Positions 1-42,366 of a stretch of 64,000 nucleotides of DNA are shown piece after piece. Source of the stretch: Ridgeia piscesae. Its lineage: Eukaryota > Annelida > Polychaeta > Sabellida > Siboglinidae. The notes beneath the pieces were generated by a model, which saw nothing but the letters and a program-made list of their open reading frames with translations, had not been told where the DNA came from and did not search any database. Where the stretch lies: the NCBI GenBank assembly GCA_025642075.2, contig JAODUO010000483.1:121001-185000 (forward strand), written 5' to 3'. Within the stretch, counting starts at the first letter, position 1. Each line of letters begins with the position of its first letter. Position numbers and translations under genes: made by a program.

Positions 1-433
1 ACTGCCCTTTACTGCAATAGAACCTATGAAATGTACAAACAATATCCACATATCCTACATAGTTGCACCAGTATACAAATAGTACCTGGTCAAATGCAAA
101 CCAAAAATAACAGCACAACAAATAAAATACATTTAGAGGCAATGCTGAAAATTGCATTACCGTAATATATGTGATATGTGACCAGAAATAATGTAGTGAA
201 TAATAATCATTTTAAAACAGAAACAAGAGCTTAGAAAGAACCCAAAGGATGTGAATTCCAACACAGAGTTCTGCTGAAAAAAATTAATTCATGATTCCGT
301 TTCATCTACTGCGTGTTTTTCTCACTAGTAGCCCAGCCTGACTACAAAACTTGAACATAATAAAAAAACAGTCTTAATTTAACTGTTTTTGTCAAAATGC
401 ATTCCTCTACACCTGACGCTCACCACATGTGTG

Positions 434-3400
434 TCACATCTGCATCGGTTCCGCTACGCTACTTTTTATTTCTGCCGTCATCCTGCCATTCAACAAATCG
501 AGGCCGTTACTACAGGAGTTGCCTCCATTTGCACTGAGAAGTGGAGCGCTGCCCTTTGACAGTGTGTCAGTGACGTCTTCCTTGAGGCCCTTGCCACTGC
601 TGTTATAGTCCACAGACATCATGTGATTGCTAGCACTGTTGTCCTCGAGTGTTGACGGTGGCATGTTCTCTATGTTGTCCTCTCCGTCTCCCCAGTCTAT
701 CTTGAAGCGGGTCACACGTGGACACGTTGCCAGAATGTTACGCTGTAACTGCAAAGAAAATTCAGTTTGTACAAACATTTACACAATCTAAACATTTTAA
801 TATCTACTATTTATGAGCTATTTTATTGTTATTTATTTATTTTTAACTTGTAATATAATTAACAATAAAAAGTTTACATTTTTCATATAAAAATCATGAT
901 CTTTCTTTTTACCTGTAGAGGCTTTCGTCTCAGGTTACACGCTGACTTCTTCAGTACTAATGACGAATTACGTCGTCGTACAAGTGGGGAAGCTCGTAAC
1001 TGTCCTCATCTCTGTTCTTTGTCTTTCTGATCCAGATGGCTTCTTTTACTTGCCGGGTTCTTTTGTTTGCCATTTTATCAATGATTTTCGCTCCCTCCAG
1101 TCTATTGTGTGATTTTAAGTCGTTGCAGTTGTTGAAGTTATACATTAATCTTTCCCCCCAGCTCCTTGTGTATTTCTCATTGTTCGTGTTGTCTACATCC
1201 TTCCTGTGTTTGTCCAGTTCTGTTTTTAGTAGATCTACTCGGCACCACAGCTCTTGCATGGTATCTGGTACACCAGTTCAGATAATTCTACCTTGTCTTT
1301 TGGATGTACCAACAAGTGTCTGAGGGTGGTGTTGCAACTCCATATTTCTTCATTACTCGGTGAACTCTTTCTGAGACTCCCTCCACACATGGGATAACCA
1401 CTTGATTACGGTAGTCTTTGTTCTTTGTCCTACTGTCAGTCTTTTTCTTCTGTTTATGTGCTACCCTATGTGTACAATGACGTAATTCGCCATTAGTACT
1501 GCAGAAGTTGGCGTGTAACGACAGACGAAAGCCTCTACAGGTAAAAAGAAAGATCTTATTTTTGGATAAAAAAAAAACCCTGTTGATTGGAAAAAGAACT
1601 AGCCTGAGAAATGTTCAGTAATGTAATATAATTAATTCATATTTATTAGTATTTTATTACTATTATTTATTTATATTGATCAATTTATTTTACAACCACA
1701 TTTCAAACTTTTTTAAATGAAATCTTTAGTCCTGTAATGCGCCTCTGAATGGTTTTAATTGCCAGATTTATGGCACAGATAAAAGTTATATTATTATTAA
1801 AATCAGTAAACTTTATTGTAAGAGGTCGAGAAAGTGTTTCAAGCACTCTACCATACGACTACAGCTTTAGTTAATTTAAATTACAATCTAAATTAACAAC
1901 TAGATTGTGCTACTATTACACCACCCAAAACTGGCTTATCGATCTCTATACTGTTTACGTATGGAAAAGGTAAAAGAAATATGTCTACCCTTTCCAATTC
2001 ATGCACATATAAGTACTGAATACATATACAAAGCCATTAGAAATAAACTTGTTGTAAATGTCACTTTTACAGTTTTACCAAATGAGACTGCAACATGAAT
2101 GAGGCATACAGATTCATTCACCGGGATTAAAATCAAATATCCTAACATGCAATGGTTTCTTAGTAGCAACAACGGCTCGCACTAGTGACACAAACAAAGT
2201 TTTGCATTGATGATTTGATATTGCATGTATTTACTCATTATTAATAAATTATAAAAAATTAAAATACCAACCATGAGTAGCTACAATGTAAGAAACAATC
2301 TTGTGCAACTAGGAAGCTGATATCACAATATTAGTATTTATAATCTAATTACAGCCAAGATGAAAGCAGTGTGTTCTATGGTCTGCCTACCTTGTTGAAA
2401 TCGGGTTCCTGAGGAGGGTTTTCCTTAAGTTCTGGCTCGACGTATTCATTGTTCACGTAATAACCAACCCTGATGAATTCTTGATTGCGATAGTAACACG
2501 TTAATAGCACAACTGTTACTCCAACTACATCTTCGCGTGGAATCTTTGTGGCATCGGGAGGATCGGTCTGAAGCACAAGATGGACACATAACTTCCTAGT
2601 TCTACACTTTCATGTACCTTCTAATTCTATCAAGTTCACTTCGAAAACTTTGCAATTCCCCATATACTCACTTCCAGTTTGTATGGCATACTATTTACAT
2701 GTGTAACACTCATTTTGACTAAGCGGTAGCTTATTTATTATTTTGAACTATATCCATGCCTTGGCATGTGTAGATAGAAGTTGTAAATCGCCTGTAATGC
2801 CGACTGGAGTTAGCTGACGGATGTGATGCAGTTATGACGATCTAGAAGGATTAACAAGAGAGAGGCGTGGTGACACACAGATCCAGGACATCCAGCTAGG
2901 AGAAGACTTCACATGTCCGGGGATAAAGTAGTGGCTGACAAACCTCTGTAGCAGCAACTTACTTCAAAGACAAACATGTGTCGTCCAGCAATGACCGGTC
3001 CAACCACGACAGTGTCCAGTGTTTGATCATAGTCCTCACTCTCTGCCGAACCCACATAGATTATCTTCCACTCCAAATCTGAAAGCGCACCATTTCATGA
3101 TTTGAGGTTTTGAAATATTCCACATAATTATGTATATATTATACACACATAATTATACAGGCCGCAGGGTTAGAACTACCCACTAGTCCGTACACTAGTA
3201 AAGATAAGGACGGACTAGTAAACCTGCCTAATAACTAGTCCAGTGGTCTTGTAAAGGTCAATGTGTCATCCACCCCACCCTACAGTAGGCCTAGTCAATC
3301 AAGCCTTTATGGTAACAATGACCCTAATCCATTCACCACTCACCAGTCGAGATGTAACTGAATACCAAGTCATTAAAACATAGATAAACTGTTGCCACTG

Positions 3401-5073
3401 CACAACTGGCTAAAGCAGTGAAAATATAATTTACTGATAACGGTAAACTTTGGCCACTGGGTACTATTTATAAATTAGTTCTTCAATGTATATCATTTTC
3501 TAGTGTGATATTTTAGTTTTCATAATGCAGGACTAGTTTTGATAACATTGTTTATGAAGTCGTCAATTTCTGGAGATCTTGGAAAATGTGTAATGGCAGA
3601 CTGCCCTGTATCTGGTAGAGTGGTGCCAGTCAATGACTGCAATTGATGTCCATATTCAATTTAAATAATTTTATTTTGTAACCTGTGTGTGTAATTCTGT
3701 GTATATGTACATAAAATTTGTGAGAAGTTTGGCGGCTGTAAGAAGGCTTTTCATGGTTAGATCAGAAAGTAAACAAAAAGGCCGATGGTGGCGATGCATA
3801 TGGCCACGATTCCAATGACTCCGACCTGTGGTTTTGTGCACATGGCCACAGGACGACGCTGATGATTCTAATCAAATTAAAATCCATTGAATATTCATAT
3901 TTGATTCGATATTCGATTCGTATTCAAAATTTTCGTTACTCAAGTGAAATTCCATATTATTCCCATCCTCAACAGACTAGTGGCACAAGCACAGTGTCAA
4001 TGACCCATGGCCATGACGGATTTCCCACTCATTCAAGTTTTGTGACTGTCCCAGTGATCATAGGCGTTGACCAAGTCACAGCTAAGTCTGGTAAGGTTTA
4101 TTGGTAATCTTCCAGTTAACTGGCCTAAATTATTAGGGCTTTTTCAAAACGGTTTCACACACTTTTTTGATGTGTATGTGTTCGGAATGTTATTCTACAT
4201 TATTTCCAGTACAAAGAAGATATTAAAAAAATTGCGTTTAGAGCAATTTAATGCTGTCGAGTCGACGTAAATAAGCTGATGTGACAGGGTGTGAGTAGTT
4301 GGTACATGCCAGATGCATCAGAGCCGCAAAGGCGATGTCTTGCACGTGCATTGCGAAGTCAAAATAAAAAGCAATTAGCAATATTAAAAAAGCAGATAAA
4401 TCTGCATTATACAGAATAAAAATTAATGATATAGCATTAGTTTTGGGGACATATTCGCAAATCGTAAGACATCGCCTTTAGTTTGCGGTCGTAATGCGTC
4501 TGGTGTGCGCTAATCGCTCATGCCGTGTGACAGCATTAAATTGCTATAAAACACAATTAAAAAATAATACTTATTTGTACAGTAACTGAGGAAGTGATGT
4601 AGAATGACATTCCGAACACATCGAAAAGTGGTAAAAACGTTTTGAAAAGGCCCTAATAATTTAGGCCAATTAACCGGAAGATTACCGGTTTATTTACGAC
4701 TACGTTTATAAGTATCACGCAGTGTCACTCCGTAATCACCGTATTTGGTATTAACGCTTGTCATTGTCTGTGTGACAGTGTGTCGAGTGGCCAGCCCATG
4801 CAATGTCAACGATGCATAGACTCGAGGTAGGACAGGACAAGCCAGCAACGCTTACATAGTCATACTCATAGCACATAAGTCGTATTACCGAATTATATCA
4901 ATCGTAACAACATTACAAAGAACATAGTAAGCGTTCATACGTGTACGGATGACTACATACGTACCATCATTCAAGTTTTCGATGCATTCAAAGGTAATTT
5001 CGAACTGAAACGGATGGTTAAAGACACACGGATTGTCTTTGACAACTACGTTTGATATCGTCACTTTCGCCAT
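434..5073 (-). CDS. ASF1: Histone chaperone ASF1 (4 exons)
   Basis: ASF1 binds the H3-H4 dimer and passes it to CAF-1 or HIRA during nucleosome assembly in the nucleus. Coding exons on the minus strand are 4965-5073, 2963-3078, 2391-2567 and 434-748. They have matched phases and total 717 nt, giving 238 aa. The protein starts MAKVTISNVVVKDNP and holds the conserved core through GYYVNNEY and RVTRFKIDW. Residues known in the family to matter are present at the same numbers: D37 and D54, V94 in VGVTVV (histone H3 contact) and R108. After about residue 155 comes an acidic, Ser-rich tail of low conservation, somewhat longer than the ~200-aa vertebrate proteins. Intron 1 carries a foldback element and an AT-rich repeat. 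A Penelope-like remnant lies in intron 3. An E2F-like site and a CCAAT box sit 150-200 bp upstream of the start. Identification is secure; A/B paralogue naming does not apply to invertebrates. Confidence 0.96.
898..1555 (-). mobile_element. Penelope-like element remnant (GIY-YIG end) flanked by inverted repeats
   Basis: On the minus strand the interior reads in broken frames as the C-terminal region of a Penelope-like retroelement protein. It shows IPCVEGVSERVHRVMKKYG, then VYQIPCKSCG, then EGAKIIDKMANKRTRQVKEA and NRDEDSYELPHLYDD. The GIY half of the GIY-YIG endonuclease is visible, while the YIG half is lost in a frame break. The two ends (about 898-985 and 1480-1555) are inverted copies of each other, sharing the string GAGGCTTTCGTCT. 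Penelope-like elements are known for terminal repeats in either orientation. It lies in ASF1 intron 3 and is dead. Confidence 0.75.
3670..3972 (+). mobile_element. AT-rich interspersed repeat, partial copy (same family as 39273-40195)
   Basis: Shares with the longer copy near 39.9-40.2 kb the order GTATATGTACATAA, GTTTGGCGGCTGTAAGAAG, TCAGAAAGTAAA, TATGGCCAC and a terminal stretch of ATTCGATTCG/AAATTCC ending in CCATCCT. The left half of the element is absent here. It lies in ASF1 intron 1. It looks like a non-autonomous DNA transposon; no coding capacity is seen. Confidence 0.6.
4091..4698. mobile_element. Foldback (snapback) element, ~0.6-kb imperfect palindrome
   Basis: The left half (from GTAAGGTTTATTGGTAATC) and the reverse complement of the right half align along nearly their whole length. 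They share GGCCTAAATTATTAGGGC, GTTCGGAATGT, GCAATTTAATGCTGTC and GGCGATGTCTT in the same order. Arms are about 270-280 bp with a short centre near 4365-4450. No open reading frame of note is present. It lies in ASF1 intron 1. This fits a non-autonomous foldback-type transposon. Confidence 0.75.
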
Positions 5074-5219
5074 AACAGATATCAGCTACAGTAACACTTG
5101 TAATTATTCCCTGTTTACTAATATATCAATCTATCAGATATAAATGTATCCCAAAAGTGTGCTTGTCTTCATTCACAAAGCTTTTCGTACTCTTATGTAA
5201 ATGCACAACACGAGTAAAT

Positions 5220-5266
5220 ATGGCGCGAAAAATAGTTCGTACTTTTGTTACAAAGCATGTGATTGG
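5220..5266 (-). promoter_or_regulatory. Candidate ASF1 promoter: E2F-like site and CCAAT box
   Basis: At 5221-5232 the minus strand reads TTTTTCGCGCCA, matching the E2F consensus TTTSSCGC. At 5262-5266 it reads CCAAT. Both lie 150-195 bp upstream of the ASF1 start. ASF1 genes are known S-phase E2F targets in other animals; function here is inferred. Confidence 0.5.
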
Positions 5267-5273
5267 TTGTTTT

Positions 5274-7774
5274 CTTTCCTAGTTCTTATTAATACCGTAA
5301 GGCTACGCTCATCAAATTATCGTTATACTGTCCGCTAGGTGACAGTATTAGACCGATCTGTTCCAGAGGATTTTGGTTCCAGCCTTCTCTTCTAATACAA
5401 GTCACGGTCCTGTTGGAGTAGGCCATACTAACGTACTGAATGGTTTGCAACAGTGGAAAGCAAAATACAAACGTTTTAGTTAATATGCTGGTTAGTGTTA
5501 AACACATGTATGCATAGTGTTTATTATTGATTATAATTTAATACAATTATTATTTTTGTATATAAAATGTTGCTACATATATAAGAACTTACCTTTAGTC
5601 TTTACCTTATTCTAGTTGTTTCCAGCACACATCAGGATTATATCAACTGACTGGTCTGTATATATTGGGGTTACAACATTATGATCTTTTAAGGTTTATA
5701 AGGTTTCATTGAACTAGTCAGTTTTTTCAGATAATTTACGCCAAGACGACCTTTCAATGTTGGCTCCGAGGGTGGTCACTGTCAGGCCGCTTGTCATTCT
5801 CACCGATTCTTTTACGACCCAATTTGAGACAGGACTGACACTATTGAGAGCCAGGGTTTTAACACCAAATATACCTTTGACTGCCACGACCAGGTATTGA
5901 ACCTGGGCCACTGGCAAGCCAGGTGGGTGTGCTATCAACTATACTATCCACACCTCCCTCATCTTTATGCCATTCAAAATGTTCATATTAGCTCAAGATC
6001 ATTGTCTTGGGTGGTCAGCAATACTGCCGCGGCCTCTAAACAACACTGCCAAATGATTGCCTGGTACTTGTAGTTAATCATTGCAATTTTTATCCTTGTA
6101 TTTTCATAAAACACAATATTTGTGTCAACAATCACGAGTTTCCCAGCCTCCGTTAGCTAGAATCCCATTGTGACTTCGGAAATGGGGAGAGAATACTTTT
6201 ATTTCCATGATTTATCTGCCTGAACGTGGGGAGAAAATACTACTGTGCTTGTGTCCGTGATGTAGCTACCTGAACTGGGAAGAAAACACTGTTGTGAGTC
6301 CATGACTTAGTTACCTGGATGGGGAGAGCAATATGTACTGTTTTATTAGGTTTGGTTGATAAATATGCAATATAACTGATAAGAACATTGTAGTGATTTC
6401 TAGGACTTGGTAAAGACTGAATTTAATCTTTGTGAGTAATGAATCAGGTTCAACATATATCACAGGTTGTCCTGAAAAACATGATAAGAATATTAAAACA
6501 AACTGTTTCCGCAGTCCATAATGTAATTCAGCACACACAACAGAATTACATGGATCACCTTTAACAATGGAAAATAAATGGCGTAATGTTTCCATTCAAA
6601 TAACTGTGCACATTACATGCCATTAAGCTCTTTATTTATAATTCTCATAAAGGACATATTATAACATATCAACAGGCTCCACGTGCATTAAATATTTAAT
6701 TTATGTACATATTGCATTCAGCATAAAATAATATCACAATAATTTTTGTTTAGCCATGCAATAAAATAGACCAGATGTGCATATGTTCACTTATACTACT
6801 AACTACTAACATGTGGTAGTTGGCACTAAATACTGACAAAGCGGCTTGTACTTAAATCCAATATCTGCCCATGACTTGACCATTGTGTAGGCTGTGTAGG
6901 TTAGTCTCAGACAGAAGCATGGTTGACTCACAGACTACAGTATACATTGCCTGTCAGGATTCAGACAAAATGTATATGTCAATCAAATTGCTACGTGGAC
7001 TGAAGTTTGTATTTCTACCATCTCCAATCCCATGATATTTAGAAATATTACAGTTCTACACTCTGTCATCTGTACACAGCACCAAGTTTGGTTTTAAATG
7101 TCCACATCAGACATAATTGCGTAATTAGAAATGTAAATACAATGAATTTTATTCAATACGACAACTTTCATTTCGTATGCAGACCCTGCATTGAGATGGA
7201 GCTCATGTGAAATGTTGTGTAACAAACAAGAAACGTTTATTATCAGATTCAAACTACACAGTTCCACCAATGATGTATGTGTTCTGGAGGTGATTAGATG
7301 AGATGTCCACAACTACATCAATAATATGGCACTGACCACTAGCAATATACAATTAAATGTCGTAGTTGTGAAGTGTATGTGTGGTTGCAGTCTGTAGATG
7401 CAGCACTGTTGTTTTCCTTTGTGTGTTTATATACAACATGACGTCATCACCGTCACGCCTTGTTTTATGTCACTACATTCCATCTTACGTCGCAACATCA
7501 CAGACTGGAAATCAATCCAAGTTGGTCACAACGCTGTCCCTACATCATAGACTGCTGCACAGTGTGTTATATCAGTGTCAGCATGTCACCAACTGCTCCA
7601 TGTTGTGTCACGACAATGTCACTGACTGCTTCCTGTTGTGTTACGACAGTTTCACTGACTGCTCCCTGTTGTGTCACGAGTGTCACTAAATGCTCCCTGT
7701 TGTATCATGGCAATGTCGTTGTGTCCATGTTTCGTCACAACTACTGATTCAACTCAGTGTATGACACCATGATG
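5274..7774. other. Intergenic region between ASF1 and FAM91A1
   Basis: No gene recognised. The open frames are short, without homology or splice context. The right part is likely FAM91A1 3' UTR; minus-strand AATAAA signals occur near 7150 and 7237. Confidence 0.5.
7565..7725. repeat. Degenerate ~40-bp tandem repeat in the FAM91A1 3' flank
   Basis: About four diverged copies built round TGTTGTGTCACGACA and CACTGACTGCTCC. It is downstream of the FAM91A1 stop and probably in its 3' UTR. Confidence 0.5.
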
Positions 7775-31802
<24,028 letters not shown>

Positions 31803-32067
31803 GTTTTAATTCGCTGTTGGTCCTGGCTTGTATGGTTATATTTTCAAAACACAACGCTAACATTTGTCAATCAACTAACTATTTACATTGTAAATTGATG
31901 TGGCGACATATTCCCGTGAAAACGATGGGATGCATTTAGTGTCCCCACCTAGCGTACTACTTAAACGCAACAAATCGCCTAGCGAATGAGCGAAACAACA
32001 TATCAATGACAATGCTCACCAGCAGGCGTATCGATAATTTTGATATGATTTGTTTATGCTTATATTA

Positions 32068-32171
<104 letters not shown>

Positions 32172-32479
32172 TATATATAATTTCAATATTAGCTGACTAG
32201 CGGTTGGGTTGTATACGGGCCAACTGCTAGAATTAGAAATTGATAACGAACATGCGTGTGATCAAAAAAGTATTTCTGAGAAAAGTAAAGCGGTATGAAA
32301 ATACAGTTGGCTACTTTTTATGGTTATCTGTGACTGTAGATTTATCATGTTTTTTGTTTTAATAGGTACTTCTAGGGAAACAGCAACTTTGCAAATGTTT
32401 TGCCAAATGATATATAGCATTCCAAAAAATTGAAATTATTGATGATATTTCACTTTTGAAAATATAGAGACCCTTAAGT

Positions 32480-33160
32480 GATGATCACTATTTCCAACAG
32501 TGCAGTCACGTGAAGTTGCCATGGTGTAGAAAGCTTTATGTTGATGATGCACTGTGGTATTCCGTGTGATCTGAGGATGCCTCAGAGGCAGTCCCTGTGC
32601 CGTGGGTTCGTACTTGCTATCAATTAAAGGCTTTCTCGAAATCGAGACGGTTTATATACAAGTTTTACGTTTGCTACTCTGAACGCTGTTCGATTATGTT
32701 TCTCAGTATAGAGATATGGTCAGAGCACCTCCTTTCTTTGCAGAACCTTGCCTGTTCTTATCATAGTCTTGCATAGAGTGTCTGTAATCCATTAATTGTA
32801 TGATTATCTTGTCCAGGGTCTTGCTTGGTACCGACTGAATGGTAATTCATTGCCAGTAAATTGTTAGTCGCTAATTGTTACAGTCACTAAGGGTCCGCTT
32901 CGTTGGTAGCTTGACAATCACTCCCTTTGTCCATTTCGTTGGTTCCTGCTCCCTGACTCAGGCGGCAGTGACCAAGGGTTCCAGGCCAGTAGCTGCAAAC
33001 CTGGGGTTGGCTTTGAACAGTTCAGCATTGAGGTATCCTGTGCAAGTGCCTTTCCATTCTTTATCGATCTGATGGCTGCAATGATTTTTGCTCTTTAAGG
33101 TGTGCTTGCATTTATTTCCATTGCTTTGTTGGCAAAAACAAAGTTTGATGGCATTCACAA
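32480..33160 (-). mobile_element. Degenerate LINE reverse-transcriptase fragment
   Basis: Minus-strand frames show YLNAELFKANPRFAATGLEP, PTKWTKGVIVKLP, TLSDCNN and VPSKTLDKIIIQ in the order typical of the RT domain, then relics of the QAGFRK/FEKAFDS region. Frameshifted and stopped throughout. A different lineage from the element at 30.2-31.3 kb. Confidence 0.7.
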
Positions 33161-33188
33161 TGTAATTTCTTCAAATACGCGCTACCTA

Positions 33189-33911
33189 CTCTCTTTCCTT
33201 CTTGGTTTCCTTGCTCTCTACCACTCTCTCTTTCCTTCTTGGTTTCCTTGCTCTCTACCACTCTCTCTTTCCTTCTTGGTTTCCTTGCTCTCTACCACTC
33301 TCTCTTTCCTTCTTGGTTTCCTTGCTCTCTACCACTCTCTCTTTCCTTTTGGTTTCCTTGCTCTCTACCACTCTCTTTCCATTCTTGGTTTCCTTGCTCT
33401 CTACCACTCTCTTTTCCTTCTTGGTTTCCTTGCTCTCTACCACTCTCTCTTTCCTTCTTGGTTTCCTTGCTCTCTACCACTCTCTCTTTCCTTCTTGGTT
33501 TCCTTGCTCTCTACCACTCTCTTTCCTTCTTGGTTTCCTTGCTCTCTACCACTCTCTCTTTCCTTCTTGGTTTCCTTGCTCTCTACCACTCTCTCTTTCC
33601 TTCTTGGTTTCCTTGCTCTCTACCACTCTCTTTTCCTTCTTGGTTTCCTTGCTCTCTACCACTCTCTCTTTCCTTCTTGGTTTCCTTGCTCTCTACCACT
33701 CTCTCTTTCCTTCTTGGTTTCCTTGCTCTCTACCACTCTCTCTTTCCTTCTTGGTTTCCTTGCTCTCTACCACTCTCTTTTTCCTTCTTGGTTTCCTTGC
33801 TCTCTACCACTCTCTCTTTCCTTCTTGGTTTCCTTGCTCTCTACCACTCTCTCTCTTTCCTTCTTGGTTTCCTTGCTCTCTACCACTCTCTCTTTCCTTC
33901 TTGGTTTCCCT
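33189..33911. repeat. 37-bp polypyrimidine minisatellite, ~19 copies
   Basis: The unit contains TTTCCTTCTTGGTTTCCTTG and CTCTCTACCACTCTCTC, with small length variants. The plus strand is almost all pyrimidine. The long plus-strand frames across it are repeat artefacts. Intergenic between FAM91A1 and SREK1IP1. Confidence 0.97.
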
Positions 33912-33955
33912 CTGTGTCTCAGCTGACAATACAGCTACACTGATAATAGCAACTA

Positions 33956-34018
33956 TATGCCAATAGTTGCTATATGCCTGTGCCATATTGGCACAGGCAT
34001 ATAGCAACTATTGGCATA
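33956..34018. repeat. Perfect 30-bp inverted repeat (hairpin, 3-nt loop)
   Basis: The arms 33956-33985 and 33989-34018 are exact reverse complements (arm core GCCAATAGTTGCTATATGCC) around TAT. It sits 45 bp beyond the 37-bp array. The loop is too short for an ordinary microRNA precursor. Confidence 0.95.
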
Positions 34019-34520
34019 CAGATGTTCTATATTACAAATGAACAATACATCAATAAATATCTTAAAATGCATGTATTTGCTAAATTTGCATAAACCATTT
34101 TTTTTACTTATTCCATACATTTATTGTTGACATAATAACCTACAAACTAGTATTTTCAGTGACCTCACTGACAGTCAGTCAAAGTGGTCAGCAGGTCTGC
34201 TATGTGCATAGTGTGTCCTGACAAATACATACTGGCCACGCCTACATGACTTCTGTGCCACAAGTAGCACAGTCGTTCTTAGAACTGCACATATACAATA
34301 CATTATCACAGCTACAGCGCACATAGGCAGCAGATAAACAACTAAAACCATTTTAAACCCTCGTTCACAAAGCATACGGCTCCATTTTAGTTTTTCTTTC
34401 AACATGAAAAGTTAAAACACCAATTTAATCTTCTCTGGGCAGTTATTCAGACACCTTTTCCAACAATATAAATCCGACATGAAGACAGTAATATAAATCT
34501 CCTAAAATACAGCAACCAGT

Positions 34521-40861
<6,341 letters not shown>

Positions 40862-41140
40862 TCGCGTAAACGAAGTTGCTAATAAAATTGACTTGTATGC
40901 ATCTGCCGGTCATAAACGTTTTTAATTAGCATTTATAATCAAACTACACACAACGAGACACGAAAAATGAATCATTGCACATTTAATTAGTTCTACATTT
41001 ACACGGTACTGCATAACTTCCTTAACATTTGAAAACAGAGTAATCCAAGTTAGTGTATCATCACGACAAAGATGATTGATGTTATGCAAAGGAGTATAGT
41101 ATTAGTGTGTACATCACGTGACTTGCAACATGCTCTTACT
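40862..41140. promoter_or_regulatory. Candidate bidirectional promoter SREK1IP1 / FBXL12-like
   Basis: The inferred SREK1IP1 start (minus) and the F-box gene start (plus) are 279 bp apart, head to head. No TATA box is evident. The region is AT-rich. Confidence 0.45.
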
Positions 41141-42304
41141 ATGGCTCTTGTCTTAAATACGAATGCTGAAATTTCTCATTTACCGGACAATATATTGCTT
41201 GAAGTCTTTTACTGTTTAACAGTTAAAGATTTGTGCTGTGCAGGAAGGTGTGTTCTTGTTTTAGATAAAGTAGCATTTGCTTGTAATTTGTTTTTTATTA
41301 TTTCTTGCTTTGGTAGCATAAACTTCCCGAAACGAGTAAAGGCTTTTGCACAAATATTTTAATTATTATTCCGAAGCTGACACCTACCCATAGGTAATAG
41401 CAGATGGGGCATTTGGAGTCGGTTTCACCACAGTGTAATATATTACTATTACAGAGTCTCTTTCCTATTCATGTTGCTATTATAAGCTGAATGCAGTATA
41501 TTACAAAGGAGCAATTACTATATTATTTTTATAAGTACTGTTGAAGTATAATAAATCGATCATTTGCATATGTAGCACAAAACTAACATTCACTATTTAT
41601 GAATTTAAATAAATAGTTTATATTTAGTTTAAAAACATACTGATCTGCTGCTAGGTGTAGAGTTAATTGTTGGCACAAGTGCTAGAATATGTTTTACGCC
41701 ATTGTTCCAACTTGTGTTTACACTGGTTAGTGTGATGACAGCCACTCAATTCACAGGCATGTGTGAAAAGCATATTTGGTAAGCAGAACAATGCTAAAAT
41801 CACTTTACCAGCATATGTCACACTGTCCCATTGTACCAAGCTCTGTCCTGAGTAAACTATCATCATCAGCTTCCAGGGTGAAACTTATTGAGGGTCGTGA
41901 TTCATCGATGGGGGACAGTCATAAAACCTGATGAAACTAAAATAATATTATTTTGTGTGTGTATAAGTGTACATTATTACAGAACGAAACTGTGTATAAA
42001 CAATTCATATTGAACTTTGAAATGATATAAAAGTAATAGGTGAATTACTGTTACATTTTTGTCTTCATGGTGATCCTGTGTACACCAGGTTATGTGTTTG
42101 TTTAGAGTATGCAGACGCTGGAGACGCGTGGCCAGTGACAGAACTCTGTGGAAGCATGTCAATTTGACTGCTTATGAACTCAATCTGACGAAAATGTGGA
42201 AGATAATAAGAAACCATTTTTCTGATGTCTTACTTTCACTTCATTTGAAAGGTCATCTTGATCAAGGTAATGTAATAGGAAATGTATTCATGGCATTCGA
42301 AACA

Positions 42305-42366
<62 letters not shown>

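Noticed and set aside
33102..33966. Long plus-strand hydrophobic repeat ORFs (about 230-275 aa)
   Set aside because: All three overlapping frames are open because the 37-bp array lacks stops; simple repeat artefact.
33956..34018. MicroRNA precursor
   Set aside because: A 3-nt loop and perfect 30-bp stem do not fit ordinary animal pre-miRNA structure; kept as a plain inverted repeat.
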